NCBI RefSeq assembly: GCF_030657435.1
Contig: NZ_JAUTWS010000004.1
Location: 219,839-283,838, forward strand
Reading direction: 5' to 3'
DNA: 64,000 bases
Origin: Paracraurococcus lichenis
GTDB lineage: Bacteria; Pseudomonadota; Alphaproteobacteria; Acetobacterales; Acetobacteraceae
A model generated the notes under the pieces. That model was not told the DNA's origin. It saw nothing but the letters and a program-made list of their open reading frames with translations, and did not search any database. Of the stretch, positions 8,559 through 16,707 are shown piece after piece. Numbering within the stretch: position 1 is the first letter of the stretch; each line of letters begins with the position of its first letter. The translations under genes were made by a program, and so were the position numbers.

Positions 8559-9188
8559 TCAGGCCTGCATCAGGCCGAGCGCGTCGCGCGCCGCCTTCTC
8601 GATCGCGGCGCGGTCGCCGGCCTTGATCCGGTGCTCGTCCACCAGCTTGCCGCCGATGCCGACGAAAGCGGCGCCGGCGGCCAGGTAGTCCGGCGCATTC
8701 GTCGCATCGACGCCGCCGGTCGGGCAGAAGACGGCCTCGGGGAAGACGGCCTTGACCGCCTTGATATGCGCCGGGCCGCCGGCGGAGCTTGCCGGGAAGA
8801 TCTTCACCACATCGGCGCCGGCGGCGAGCGCGGCGCGGATCTCGGTGGGTGTCATCGCCCCCGGCATGGCGCAGGCGTCGGCGGCGCGGGCGATGCGGAT
8901 CACCTCCGGGTCGGTCCAGGGCGTGACGAGGAATTTCGCTCCCGCCGCGAGGCAGGCCTCGGCGGCCCGGGCATCCGGCACGGTGCCGGCACCGATGAGC
9001 AGGCCGGGCTCGGCCGCGAGTTCGCGGATCAGCGGCACCGCATCCGGGATGGTGAGGGTGATCTCCAGGATGCCCATGCCGGCTTCCCGCAGCCAGGCGC
9101 AGGCGGTGGCGGCGAGGGCGGCGGTGGAGGTGCGGACCACGGGCACGACGCGCGCCCGGCGCAATTCTGGGATCAGGGGATGGGTCAT
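8559..9188 (-). CDS. eda: KDPG aldolase (2-dehydro-3-deoxy-phosphogluconate aldolase)
   Basis: A 209-residue class I aldolase of the KDPG/KHG family that cleaves KDPG to pyruvate and glyceraldehyde-3-phosphate. The Schiff-base lysine is K129 in VVKIFPASSAGG, the general acid/base glutamate E42 in LEITL, and the phosphate-binding loop PTGGV follows. The ATG at 9188 is preceded by GGGAGG at good spacing; an upstream in-frame ATG at 9230 lacks such a site. It is the first gene of a two-gene minus-strand operon with kdgK. No edd or zwf lies nearby, so sugar-acid catabolism rather than a full Entner-Doudoroff cluster is suggested. Confidence 0.92.
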   Translation of the reverse strand: MTHPLIPELRRARVVPVVRTSTAALAATACAWLREAGMGILEITLTIPDAVPLIRELAAEPGLLIGAGTVPDARAAEACLAAGAKFLVTPWTDPEVIRIARAADACAMPGAMTPTEIRAALAAGADVVKIFPASSAGGPAHIKAVKAVFPEAVFCPTGGVDATNAPDYLAAGAAFVGIGGKLVDEHRIKAGDRAAIEKAARDALGLMQA

Positions 9189-9361
9189 GGCGGCCTCCCG
9201 GTGCCGGTCCGCGCCGGGGTGCAGCGCCAACGGGCCCCGTCCTGTTGCCTGCGGGGCCGGTTAACACCCCCGGGCGATCATGCCCGGCGGCGATCCGCTC
9301 CCTGGGCCGCCATCCTGCGACGAAGCCCGGCGCGGGGCCAGGGCCCGGCGCCGGCGGGCAA

Positions 9362-9649
9362 TCAGGTCCGCGTGGCGGTGAGCCAGCCCTCGGCGGTGCG
9401 CTCCAGCTTCCGGGCATTCTCGCCGGCCTCGCGCAGCGCGCCGAGCGTGCCGCCGAGCTGCCCCTGGTAGGTCTTCACCGAGCCCTCGAGGCCCTGCATG
9501 GCGCCGGCGAGGTTGCGCAGCTCGCCCCGGAAATCCGCCACCGCCTTGGACTGCGCATCGAGCGCCGCGACCAGTTCGCGCAGCGCGAGCCGCAGGCGGT
9601 CCTGGTTCCGGGAGGGGAAGCGGAGCAGAGTGGCGGTGTCGTCCGGCAT
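9362..9649 (-). CDS. small predicted coiled-coil protein
   Basis: A 95-residue hydrophilic protein, largely alpha-helical with heptad-like spacing (LRLALRELVAALDAQSKAVADFRGELRNL and onward). It has no signal peptide, membrane segment or cysteine. Such short helical proteins resemble phasin-like or filament-like proteins, but no family is recognised. The ATG at 9649 begins the composition typical of the region. Just upstream lies an AT-rich stretch (9660-9725) unlike the surrounding DNA, the likely promoter. Confidence 0.6.
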   Translation of the reverse strand: MPDDTATLLRFPSRNQDRLRLALRELVAALDAQSKAVADFRGELRNLAGAMQGLEGSVKTYQGQLGGTLGALREAGENARKLERTAEGWLTATRT

Positions 9650-9659
9650 GGGCGCCTCG

Positions 9660-9725
9660 GTAGAAGAGTGTTTAACAGTGTGTAAACAATAAGACGCGTG
9701 CCACCTATTAACATACCTGTCAATC
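9660..9725 (-). promoter_or_regulatory. AT-rich putative promoter region
   Basis: A 66-bp stretch markedly richer in A/T than its neighbours, between the DUF3429 gene and the small coiled-coil gene, both on the minus strand. It holds a consensus TTGACA at 9723-9718 on the minus strand, but no convincing -10 hexamer at 17 bp, so the exact promoter is not resolved. Confidence 0.4.
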
Positions 9726-10170
9726 ACGGCACCGCGCCAATCCCCGCGAAAAGAGACAAGGCGGCGCCGGCGCTCAGGATCCAGCGCAACCACAGGTAGT
9801 GTTCCGGCAGCAGCCCCTGCCGCGCGGCCAGCGTCTCGACCGCCGCCGTGCCGAGGATGCCGAGGGCGAGCAGCAGCAGCCCCGGCACGGGCGGCAGCAG
9901 CAGCGCCGCCCAGGCGATGAGCGAGGGCAGCACGCCGAGGCCGAGCCGGGGCGCCGTCGCCGCCGCCTCCTCCGCCGGGGCGCGCAGCGCAAGGCCCCAG
10001 TGAACGGCGCCGAGGAAGCTGAGGATCACCGCGCCATAGGCGGCGAGGGCCTGCAGCGCGACGCCGCGCCAGGGCCCGGGCGCGGTCCAGGCGAGCAGGG
10101 CGGCGGCGAGGAAGGGCAGCAGGCCGGCAAGGCCGAGCCAGAGGGCGGGGCGGGGCAGGGTCCGTGGCAT
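9724..10170 (-). CDS. DUF3429 family integral membrane protein
   Basis: A 148-residue protein made almost entirely of hydrophobic segments (about five predicted membrane helices: LWLGLAGLLPFLAAALLAW, YGAVILSFLGAVHWGLAL, LGVLPSLIAWAALLLPP, LLLLALGILGTAAVETLA, WILSAGAALSLFAGIG). The SFLGAVHWG block is characteristic of the DUF3429 inner-membrane family. Function is not established. It is divergent from the CorC-like gene, so the 124 bp between them must hold both promoters. Confidence 0.75.
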   Translation of the reverse strand: MPRTLPRPALWLGLAGLLPFLAAALLAWTAPGPWRGVALQALAAYGAVILSFLGAVHWGLALRAPAEEAAATAPRLGLGVLPSLIAWAALLLPPVPGLLLLALGILGTAAVETLAARQGLLPEHYLWLRWILSAGAALSLFAGIGAVP

Positions 10171-10294
10171 GCCGCAGCAGATCGCGGCACAGGCGCGGCC
10201 TGCAAACCCGCCGCTCGCGCGGATTCGTCCCGGCGCCGGCCGCTACCGTTCCCCCCGCCCGCGGCGTAGAACCCCGGCGGAGACGGGGACGGGC

Positions 10295-11602
10295 ATGGGT
10301 ATCTGGGTCGAGATCGCGATCATCCTGCTGCTGGTGGTGCTGAACGGCGCCTTCGCGCTGAGCGAACTAGCCATCGTCTCGGCCCGGCGCGGCCGGCTGC
10401 TCGCCATGCAGCGGGCGGGCAGCCCGGGCGCCTCGGCCGCGCTGGCGCTGGCCGAGGACCCGCAGCGCTTCCTGCCCACCGTGCAGATCGGCATCAGCCT
10501 GGTCGGCATCCTCGCCGGCGTCTTCGGCGGCGCGCAGCTTGCCGGGCCGCTCGGCGAGGCGATCGCGCGCATCCCGGCGCTGGCGCCCTTCGCCAGCCAG
10601 GCGGGCTTCGTCCTCGTCGTCGTCGCCATCGCCTATGCCAACCTGATCCTCGGCGAGCTGGTGCCGAAGCAGCTCGCGCTGCGCGATCCGGAGCGCTTCG
10701 CGGTCGCGGTCGCGCGGCCCATGGCCTTCCTCTCCCGTGTCACCGGCCCGATCGTCTGGGTGCTCTCGCGCTCCTCCTCCGTCATCCTCCGCCTCTTCGG
10801 CGCGCACCGGCCGCAGGAACAGTCGGTGACGGAGGAGGAGGTGAAGGCCGTGGTCGCCGAGGGCGCGGAGGCCGGCGCGCTCGAGCACGAGGAGCGGCAC
10901 ATGATCGAGCGCGTGCTGCGCCTGGCCGACAAGCCGGTGCGGGCGCTGATGACGCCGCGCAACGACGTCGCCTGGATCGACCGCAATGCCCCGCCGCAGG
11001 ACATCGCCGCGGCGCTGCGGGCGCATGGCGCGACGCGCTTCGTCGTGGCGGACCGGCGGGTGGACAACGTGGTGGGCGTGGTGGCGGCCAAGGACCTGCT
11101 CGACCAGGTGCTGGAGGGCGCGCCGCTCTCCATTGCCCGCGCCCAGCGCCAGGCGCTGGTGCTGCCGGACAGCCTGCCGGCGATCGACGCGCTGGAGCGC
11201 ATGCGGCACGACCCGGTCGGGCTCGCGCTCGTGCTCGACGAATACGGCAGCTTCGAGGGGGTGGTGACGACCGCCGACCTGCTGGAGGCGATCGTCGGCG
11301 AGCTGGGCCCGGCGGAGGCGCCGGAGGAGCCGGGCGCCGCGGTCAAGCGCGCCGATGGCAGCCTTCTGCTGGACGGCATGATGCCGAGCGACGAGCTGCG
11401 CGCGCAGCTCGACCTGCCGGCGCTGCCCTACCAGGGCACCTACCACACGGTGGCGGGGCTGATGCTGGCGCTGCTGCGGCGGGTGCCGCGGGAGGGCGAC
11501 CGGATCGTCTGGGCCGGGTGGCGCTTCGAGATCGTCGACATGGACGGGCGCCGGGTGGACAAGGTGCTGGCGAGCAAGGAGGAGGCGGCGGGCGCCGCCT
11601 GA
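10295..11602 (+). CDS. CorC/HlyC-type hemolysin-family protein (DUF21 + CBS pair)
   Basis: A 435-residue membrane protein of the UPF0053/CNNM family. Residues 1 to about 190 form a DUF21 membrane domain with about four helices. A cytosolic CBS-domain pair (about 205-330, containing MTPRNDVAWID and VLDEYGSFEGVVTTADLLEAIVGE) follows, then a C-terminal CorC_HlyC domain (about 345-430). Members are linked to Mg/Co efflux or membrane-damage resistance despite the hemolysin name. The ATG at 10295 is the codon directly before the first membrane helix; the upstream extension is arginine/proline-rich and not coding-like. It converges on gpt with six bases between stops. Confidence 0.9.
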   Translation: MGIWVEIAIILLLVVLNGAFALSELAIVSARRGRLLAMQRAGSPGASAALALAEDPQRFLPTVQIGISLVGILAGVFGGAQLAGPLGEAIARIPALAPFASQAGFVLVVVAIAYANLILGELVPKQLALRDPERFAVAVARPMAFLSRVTGPIVWVLSRSSSVILRLFGAHRPQEQSVTEEEVKAVVAEGAEAGALEHEERHMIERVLRLADKPVRALMTPRNDVAWIDRNAPPQDIAAALRAHGATRFVVADRRVDNVVGVVAAKDLLDQVLEGAPLSIARAQRQALVLPDSLPAIDALERMRHDPVGLALVLDEYGSFEGVVTTADLLEAIVGELGPAEAPEEPGAAVKRADGSLLLDGMMPSDELRAQLDLPALPYQGTYHTVAGLMLALLRRVPREGDRIVWAGWRFEIVDMDGRRVDKVLASKEEAAGAA

Positions 11603-11608
11603 CGCCCG

Positions 11609-12085
11609 CTACTTTCCGCCGCTGCGGGCGATCGGTGCGACGAATTGCGCCTCGGTGTCCCAGGGAAACAGGATCCAGGTGTCCTGGCTGACCTCGGTGA
11701 TGAAGGTGTCGACCAGCGGCCTGCCCTTCGGCTTGGCATAGACCGTGGCGAAATGCGCCTTCGGCAGCATCTCCCGCACCACCCGCGCGGTCGTGCCGGT
11801 ATCGACCAGGTCGTCCACCAGCAGCCAGCCCTCGCCGTCGCCGGCCGCCGCCGGCGGCTTGGTCACCTGCGGCCGGCCCATCTCCTCCTCGTGATAGGTC
11901 ACGACGGAGACGGTCTCGATCAGCCGCGCCTCGAGCTCCCGCGCCACGATCGCCGCCGGGATCAGCCCGCCGCGGGTGATGGCGACGATGCCCCGGTAGG
12001 GCCCCCGCTCCATCAGCCGCCAGGCCAGCGCCTTGCTGTCGCGGTGCAACTGGTCCCAGGAGACCGTGTAGTAGCGGTTCGCCAT
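11609..12085 (-). CDS. gpt: xanthine(-guanine) phosphoribosyltransferase
   Basis: A 158-residue type I phosphoribosyltransferase that salvages xanthine and guanine with PRPP. The PRPP loop is [16 protein letters not shown]. The N-terminal [15 protein letters not shown] and the C-terminal hood WILFPWDTE match the short GPT form (about 155 residues) rather than HPRT. It begins one base after the stop of the csaA-like gene on the same strand, so the two are probably one transcript. Confidence 0.92.
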   Translation of the reverse strand: MANRYYTVSWDQLHRDSKALAWRLMERGPYRGIVAITRGGLIPAAIVARELEARLIETVSVVTYHEEEMGRPQVTKPPAAAGDGEGWLLVDDLVDTGTTARVVREMLPKAHFATVYAKPKGRPLVDTFITEVSQDTWILFPWDTEAQFVAPIARSGGK

Positions 12086-12086
12086 C

Positions 12087-12428
12087 TCAGAACATCCTGC
12101 CCCCGTCGGGGACCTTCAGGTCGGGCTTGAGGAGGACGACCGCGCCGTTCTCGTCCGGCACGCCGAGCACCAGCACCTCGCTGGTGAAGGGGCCGATCTG
12201 GCGCGGGGGGAAGTTCACCACCGCCAGCACCTGCCGGCCGATCAGCCGGTCGCAGGCGTAATGGGCGGTGATCTGGGCGGAGCTCGTCTTCACCCCGATG
12301 GGCGCGCCGAAATCGACCCAGAGCCTGATCGCGGGCTTGCGCGCCTCCGGAAAGGGCTTGGCATCGACGACCGTGCCGGCCCGGATGTCGACCTTCTCGA
12401 AATCGGCAAAGGAGATCGTGTCCGCCAT
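12087..12428 (-). CDS. CsaA-type tRNA-binding domain protein
   Basis: A 113-residue single-domain protein of the CsaA / tRNA_bind family (EMAP-II-like OB fold). [26 protein letters not shown] and [21 protein letters not shown] are the family's typical blocks. CsaA proteins bind tRNA and have been described as export chaperones. The start at 12428 gives [16 protein letters not shown], the usual family beginning; an ATG three codons upstream (12437) is possible. It precedes gpt by a single base. Confidence 0.88.
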   Translation of the reverse strand: MADTISFADFEKVDIRAGTVVDAKPFPEARKPAIRLWVDFGAPIGVKTSSAQITAHYACDRLIGRQVLAVVNFPPRQIGPFTSEVLVLGVPDENGAVVLLKPDLKVPDGGRMF

Positions 12429-12562
12429 GGAAGGCACATAGACCGGGCCGGGCGGGTCGGGGAAGGGCCGGGTTGCCCGGCGCCGCCGCGCATGCCAAGG
12501 GGGATGGACCAGGGAGGCTTGTGCCGGGACCGCACAGGACCCTCAGCAGGAACGGACCATTC

Positions 12563-14176
12563 ATGAAGCGCGACTTCCACGCCCCCGGCCGCAGCGCCGT
12601 CTATGCCACCGCCGGGATGGCCGCGACCTCCATGCCGATCGCCACCGTCACGGCGTTGGAAGTCCTGCGGAAGGGCGGGAACGCGCTCGACGCCGCCATT
12701 GCCGCCGCCGCCGTGCTGGCGGTGGTCGAGCCGCAGAGCACCGGCATCGGCGGCGACTGCTTCTGCCTCTATGCCCCGGCCGGCACCGGCAAGGTCCACG
12801 CCATCAACGGCAGCGGCCGGGCGCCCGCCGCCGCGACGCCGGAGGCGCTGCGCAGCCGCGGCGTGGACAAGCTGGTCAATACCTCCCCGCATTCGGTCAC
12901 CATCCCGGGCGCCATCTCGGCCTGGGAGCTGCTGAACCGCAGCCATGGCAAGTTGCCGCTCGGCGAGCTGCTGCAGCCCGCCATCCGCTGCGCCGAGGAA
13001 GGCTGGCCGGTGCATGCCCGCGTCGCGCAGGACTGGCACGACGCCGCGGGCAAGCTGCGGGGCAACGAGGCCGCGTCGCGCCGCTTCCTGCTGGACGGCA
13101 TGGCGCCCGAGGTCGGCCACCGCTTCGTCCAGCCCGAGCTCGGCCGCACGCTGCGCGCCATCGCCGCCCAGGGCGCGCGCGCCTTCTACGAGGGCGAGAT
13201 CGCCGCCGACATGGTGGCGACGCTGCGCGCGCTCGGCGGGCTGCACACGGAGGAGGACTTCCACCGCGGCATGACCGTCGCCGAGTTCGTCGAGCCCATC
13301 AGGATCGGCTGGCGCGGCATGGAAGTCTACCAGTGCCCGCCCAACGGCAGCGGCATGCATGTGCTGCAGCTCCTCGGCATCCTCGAGGGCTTCGAGATGC
13401 CGGAGCAGGGCCCGATCAGCGCCGAGCGCTACCACCGCCATATCGAGGCGGCGCGCCTGGTCTATCGCGACCGCGACGCCTTCCTCGCCGACCCGTCCCA
13501 GGTGGAGGTGCCGGTCGCGCGCCTGACCGACCCGGCCTATCTCGCGCGGCTGCGCGGCCTGATCCGCGACGACCGCGCCATGAAGGAGCTGCCACCGGCG
13601 GGCGAGAGCGACTGGGCGCGGCACAAGGACACGGTCTATCTCTGCGTGGTGGACCAGGACGGCAATGCCTGCTCCTTCATCAACTCGCTCTTCCAGAGCT
13701 TCGGCTCCGGCATCCTGGCCGAGAAGGCGGGCGTCATGCTGCAGAACCGCGGCTTCGGCTTCCGCCTGCAGGAAGGCCACCCGAACTGCATCGCGCCCAA
13801 CAAGCGGCCGCTGCACACCATCATCCCCGGCATGGTGATGAAGGACGGTGAGGCGATCATGCCCTACGGCGTCATGGGCGGGCATTTCCAGCCCATGGGC
13901 CAGACGCTCTTCCTCGCCAACCACTTCGAGTTCGGCCTCGACGTGCAGGAGGCGCTGGACTGCCCGCGGCTCTTCCCCGCGCCGGGCGGCGGCGCGGTGG
14001 AGCTGGAGCGCGGCATCCCGAACCACATCGTCGACCGGCTCACGCGGCTCGGCCATGCCGTGACCTTGAACGAGAAGCCGCATGGCGGCGGTCAGGCCAT
14101 CCTGATCGACCGCAAGCGTGGCCTGCTGGTCGGCGGCAGCGACCCGCGCAAGGACGGCTGCGCCCTCGGCTTCTGA
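12563..14176 (+). CDS. ggt: gamma-glutamyltransferase family protein
   Basis: A 537-residue N-terminal-nucleophile hydrolase of the gamma-glutamyltransferase family, which self-cleaves into large and small subunits. The expected catalytic threonine is T357 in KDTVYLCVVDQDGNACSFINS, giving about 356- and 181-residue chains. The N-terminal block NALDAAIAAAAVLAVVEPQSTGIGGDCF and the loop MVMKDGEAIMPYGVMGG match the family. No signal peptide is evident at the ATG at 12563, which follows AGGAACGG, so a cytosolic enzyme is likely rather than the periplasmic E. coli type. It is followed after 4 bp by a macrodomain gene and then an amidase, suggesting one transcript. Confidence 0.88.
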   Translation: MKRDFHAPGRSAVYATAGMAATSMPIATVTALEVLRKGGNALDAAIAAAAVLAVVEPQSTGIGGDCFCLYAPAGTGKVHAINGSGRAPAAATPEALRSRGVDKLVNTSPHSVTIPGAISAWELLNRSHGKLPLGELLQPAIRCAEEGWPVHARVAQDWHDAAGKLRGNEAASRRFLLDGMAPEVGHRFVQPELGRTLRAIAAQGARAFYEGEIAADMVATLRALGGLHTEEDFHRGMTVAEFVEPIRIGWRGMEVYQCPPNGSGMHVLQLLGILEGFEMPEQGPISAERYHRHIEAARLVYRDRDAFLADPSQVEVPVARLTDPAYLARLRGLIRDDRAMKELPPAGESDWARHKDTVYLCVVDQDGNACSFINSLFQSFGSGILAEKAGVMLQNRGFGFRLQEGHPNCIAPNKRPLHTIIPGMVMKDGEAIMPYGVMGGHFQPMGQTLFLANHFEFGLDVQEALDCPRLFPAPGGGAVELERGIPNHIVDRLTRLGHAVTLNEKPHGGGQAILIDRKRGLLVGGSDPRKDGCALGF

Positions 14177-14180
14177 CGGC

Positions 14181-14681
14181 GTGCCGCTGCTGGCGCGGCG
14201 CGCGGACATCACGACGCTCGCGGTCGATGCCGTCGTTACCGCCGCCAATGCCGGACTGCGCGGCGGCGGCGGGGTGGATGGCGCCGTGCACCGCGCCGCC
14301 GGGCCGGAATTGCTGGCGGCCTGCCGCGCCATCGGCGGCTGCCGCACCGGCGATGCCGTGGTCACGCCCGGCTTCCGGCTGCAGGCGCGCTGGGTGATCC
14401 ATGCGGTCGGGCCGGTCTGGCGCGGCGGCGGCGCGGGGGAGCCGGCGCTGCTCGCCAGCGCCTATCGCGCCGCGCTGGCGCGGCTGCGGGAGGTGGGCGG
14501 CCGCTCCATCGCCTTCCCCGCCATCTCCACTGGCGTCTACGGCTACCCGCCGGACCTCGCTGCGCCGCTCGCCATCGCCATCGTGCGGGAGGCGCTGGCG
14601 GCGCATGGCCCGCTCGACGTGATCTTCGTCTGCTTCGACGCGGCGACCCTCGCCCTCTACGACAAGGAACTCTCTGAGTGA
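14181..14681 (+). CDS. macrodomain protein (ADP-ribose / O-acetyl-ADP-ribose hydrolase type)
   Basis: A 166-residue stand-alone macrodomain. The ADP-ribose-binding block TAANAGLRGGGGVDGAVHRAAGP and the phosphate loop FPAISTGVYGYPPDLAA are plain. Family members remove ADP-ribose from proteins or deacetylate O-acetyl-ADP-ribose. The GTG at 14181 lies four bases after the ggt stop, and the gene ends with a 4-bp GTGA overlap into the amidase gene. The enzymatic class is firm; the physiological substrate is not. Confidence 0.88.
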   Translation: MPLLARRADITTLAVDAVVTAANAGLRGGGGVDGAVHRAAGPELLAACRAIGGCRTGDAVVTPGFRLQARWVIHAVGPVWRGGGAGEPALLASAYRAALARLREVGGRSIAFPAISTGVYGYPPDLAAPLAIAIVREALAAHGPLDVIFVCFDAATLALYDKELSE

Positions 14682-16174
14682 CGGAACCCTGCGACCTCGA
14701 CGCCCTCGACGCGCGGCGGCTCATCGGCCGCAAGGCGCTTTCGCCGGTCGAATTGCTGGAGAGCTGCCTGGCGCGGATCGAGGCGGTGAACCCGGCGGTG
14801 AACGCCATGGTCGCGCTCGACACCGACCGCGCCCGCGCGGCGGCGCAGGCGGCCGAGGCGGCTGTCATGCGGGGCGAAGCGCTCGGTGCGCTGCACGGCC
14901 TGCCCGTCGGCATCAAGGACCTGGAGGAGACGGCGGGGCTCCGCACCACCTTCGGCAGCCCGCTCTACCGGGACCACGTGCCGCAGCAGGACTGGCTCTC
15001 GGTCGCCGCCATCCGCCGCGCCGGCGGCATCGTCCTCGGCAAGACCAACACGCCGGAATTCGGCGCCGGCGCCAATACCCGCAATGCCGTCTATGGCGCG
15101 ACGGGCAATCCCTTCGACCCGCGGCTTTCCGCCGCCGGGTCCTCGGGCGGTTCGGCGGTCGCGCTCGCCTGCGGCATGGCGCCGCTCTGCAGCGGCTCCG
15201 ACATGGGCGGCAGCCTGCGCAACCCCGCGGCCTTCGCCGGTGTCGTCGGCTTCCGCCCCAGCCCCGGCCTGGTGCCGCTGCCGACCCGGCCGCTCGGCTG
15301 GTCGGGGCTCGGCGTGCTCGGGCCGATGGCCCGAAATGTGGCCGATGCGGCGCTGATGCTCTCGGCCATGGCCTCGGACGATGCCGCCGACCCGCTGGCC
15401 TACACGCTGCACGGCGCTGCGGTGCGCGGCGTGCCGGCGCTCTATGATCCGCTGCCGCGCGTCGACCTCGCCCGCCTGCGGCTCGCGGTGTCGGAGGATT
15501 TCGGCCAGGCGCCGGTCGAGCGGGTGGTGCGCGAGGCCTTCCGCCGCGCCGCCGCCGCCGCGGCGCCGCTCTTTGCCGCGAGCGAGGCGGCGCATCCCGA
15601 CTGCAGCGGCGGCGACGAGGCCTTCCAGGTGCTGCGCGCGGCCAATTTCCTCGCGGCGCATCGGGAGCGCGTGCGGGCGCGGCCGGAGATGGTCGGGCCC
15701 AATGTCCGCGGCAATGTCGAGGAGGGGCTGCGCTACACGCTCGAGGACTATGCCCGCGCCGGCACGGCGCAGACGCAGCTCTACCGCCGCTTCCTCGCCT
15801 TCTTCGAGCGGCACGACGTGCTGATCACCCCGGCCATCACGGTCAGCCCGCGCCCCTGGCGGGAACTCTATCCCCGGGAGATCGACGGCCAGCCGACCCG
15901 CAGCTACGTCCACTGGCTGGCGCTGGCCTATTACGTGACGCTGGCCGGCCACCCCGCGGTCTGCCTGCCGGTCGGGCGCGACGCGCATGGCCTGCCCTTC
16001 GGCCTGCAGATCGTCGGGCCGCGCGGCGGCGATGCCTTCGTCCTCGGCGTCGCCGCGGCGCTGGAGGAGGCCTTCGCCGGCGATCCCGGCCTGGCGCGGC
16101 CGGTGCCGGACCTCGCCGCGCTGCGTGCCGCGCCGCCGATCAGCGGGATGGAGGGCTTCCTCGGCTTCGACTGA
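14678..16174 (+). CDS. amidase signature family enzyme
   Basis: A 498-residue amidase (AS family, GatA/FAAH fold). The Ser-cisSer-Lys triad reads K80 in GLPVGIKDLEE, S155 in AAGSSGGSA and S179 in GSDMGGSLRNPA; the spacings of 75 and 24 residues are those of the classic family. The full length and C-terminal RDAHGLPFGLQIVGP block indicate an intact enzyme. It starts at a GTG overlapping the macrodomain stop. Cytosolic hydrolysis of a small amide is expected; the substrate is unknown. Its place after gamma-glutamyltransferase suggests a nitrogen-scavenging operon. Confidence 0.9.
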   Translation: MTEPCDLDALDARRLIGRKALSPVELLESCLARIEAVNPAVNAMVALDTDRARAAAQAAEAAVMRGEALGALHGLPVGIKDLEETAGLRTTFGSPLYRDHVPQQDWLSVAAIRRAGGIVLGKTNTPEFGAGANTRNAVYGATGNPFDPRLSAAGSSGGSAVALACGMAPLCSGSDMGGSLRNPAAFAGVVGFRPSPGLVPLPTRPLGWSGLGVLGPMARNVADAALMLSAMASDDAADPLAYTLHGAAVRGVPALYDPLPRVDLARLRLAVSEDFGQAPVERVVREAFRRAAAAAAPLFAASEAAHPDCSGGDEAFQVLRAANFLAAHRERVRARPEMVGPNVRGNVEEGLRYTLEDYARAGTAQTQLYRRFLAFFERHDVLITPAITVSPRPWRELYPREIDGQPTRSYVHWLALAYYVTLAGHPAVCLPVGRDAHGLPFGLQIVGPRGGDAFVLGVAAALEEAFAGDPGLARPVPDLAALRAAPPISGMEGFLGFD

Positions 16175-16207
16175 GCCGCGGCCGGGATCGGCCTGCCGGG
16201 CGCCGGC

Positions 16208-16474
16208 CTACCAGTTGCGGTAGCCGCCGGCGCCGTAGCCATAGGCCGGCCGGCCATAGGCGGGCCGGTAGCCACTGCCATAGCCGCCATAGCTGCCGTG
16301 GTAGTGCGGCTTCGGGTGGTCGGAGGCCGCGCCGGCGACCAGCGCCGCGGCCGCGCCGACGCCGGCGCCGAGCAGCAGCGTATTGCCCCAGTTCATCGAG
16401 CCATCCGGGTTCTGGCAGCCGCCCAGCAGCAGGGCGGCGGAGAGGCCGGCGGCGGCGAGGATGCGGGTAGTCAT
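16208..16474 (-). CDS. small glycine/tyrosine-rich lipoprotein
   Basis: An 88-residue protein with a clear lipoprotein signal (ILAAAGLSAALLLGGCQN, lipobox LGGC, cysteine 20). A short hydrophobic segment LLLGAGVGAAAALVAGAAS follows, then a C-terminal tail rich in Gly and Tyr (SYGGYGSGYRPAYGRPAYGYG). Such tails occur in small outer-membrane or periplasmic lipoproteins of unknown function. It converges on the amidase gene. Confidence 0.7.
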   Translation of the reverse strand: MTTRILAAAGLSAALLLGGCQNPDGSMNWGNTLLLGAGVGAAAALVAGAASDHPKPHYHGSYGGYGSGYRPAYGRPAYGYGAGGYRNW

Positions 16475-16707
16475 GGGCGGTAGCCTCCTGTGATGTCACC
16501 TTGCCCCGCCGGCAGGGCGCCGGTCCGGCGGCTTCGTGGCGGCGGCGCGGCGGGCAGGGCGGAACCGGGGCGCCGCGCGCCTCCGGGCTTCAACTCCGCT
16601 GGAGACCGGCAGCCGCCGGCCGCGCCTTCACCCGTCGATAGGAAAGCGCCGGACATCCTCGCGCCACCCGCGGGCCGGCAGCCGCGGGCCGCGCGGAGGT
16701 CCCGGCC

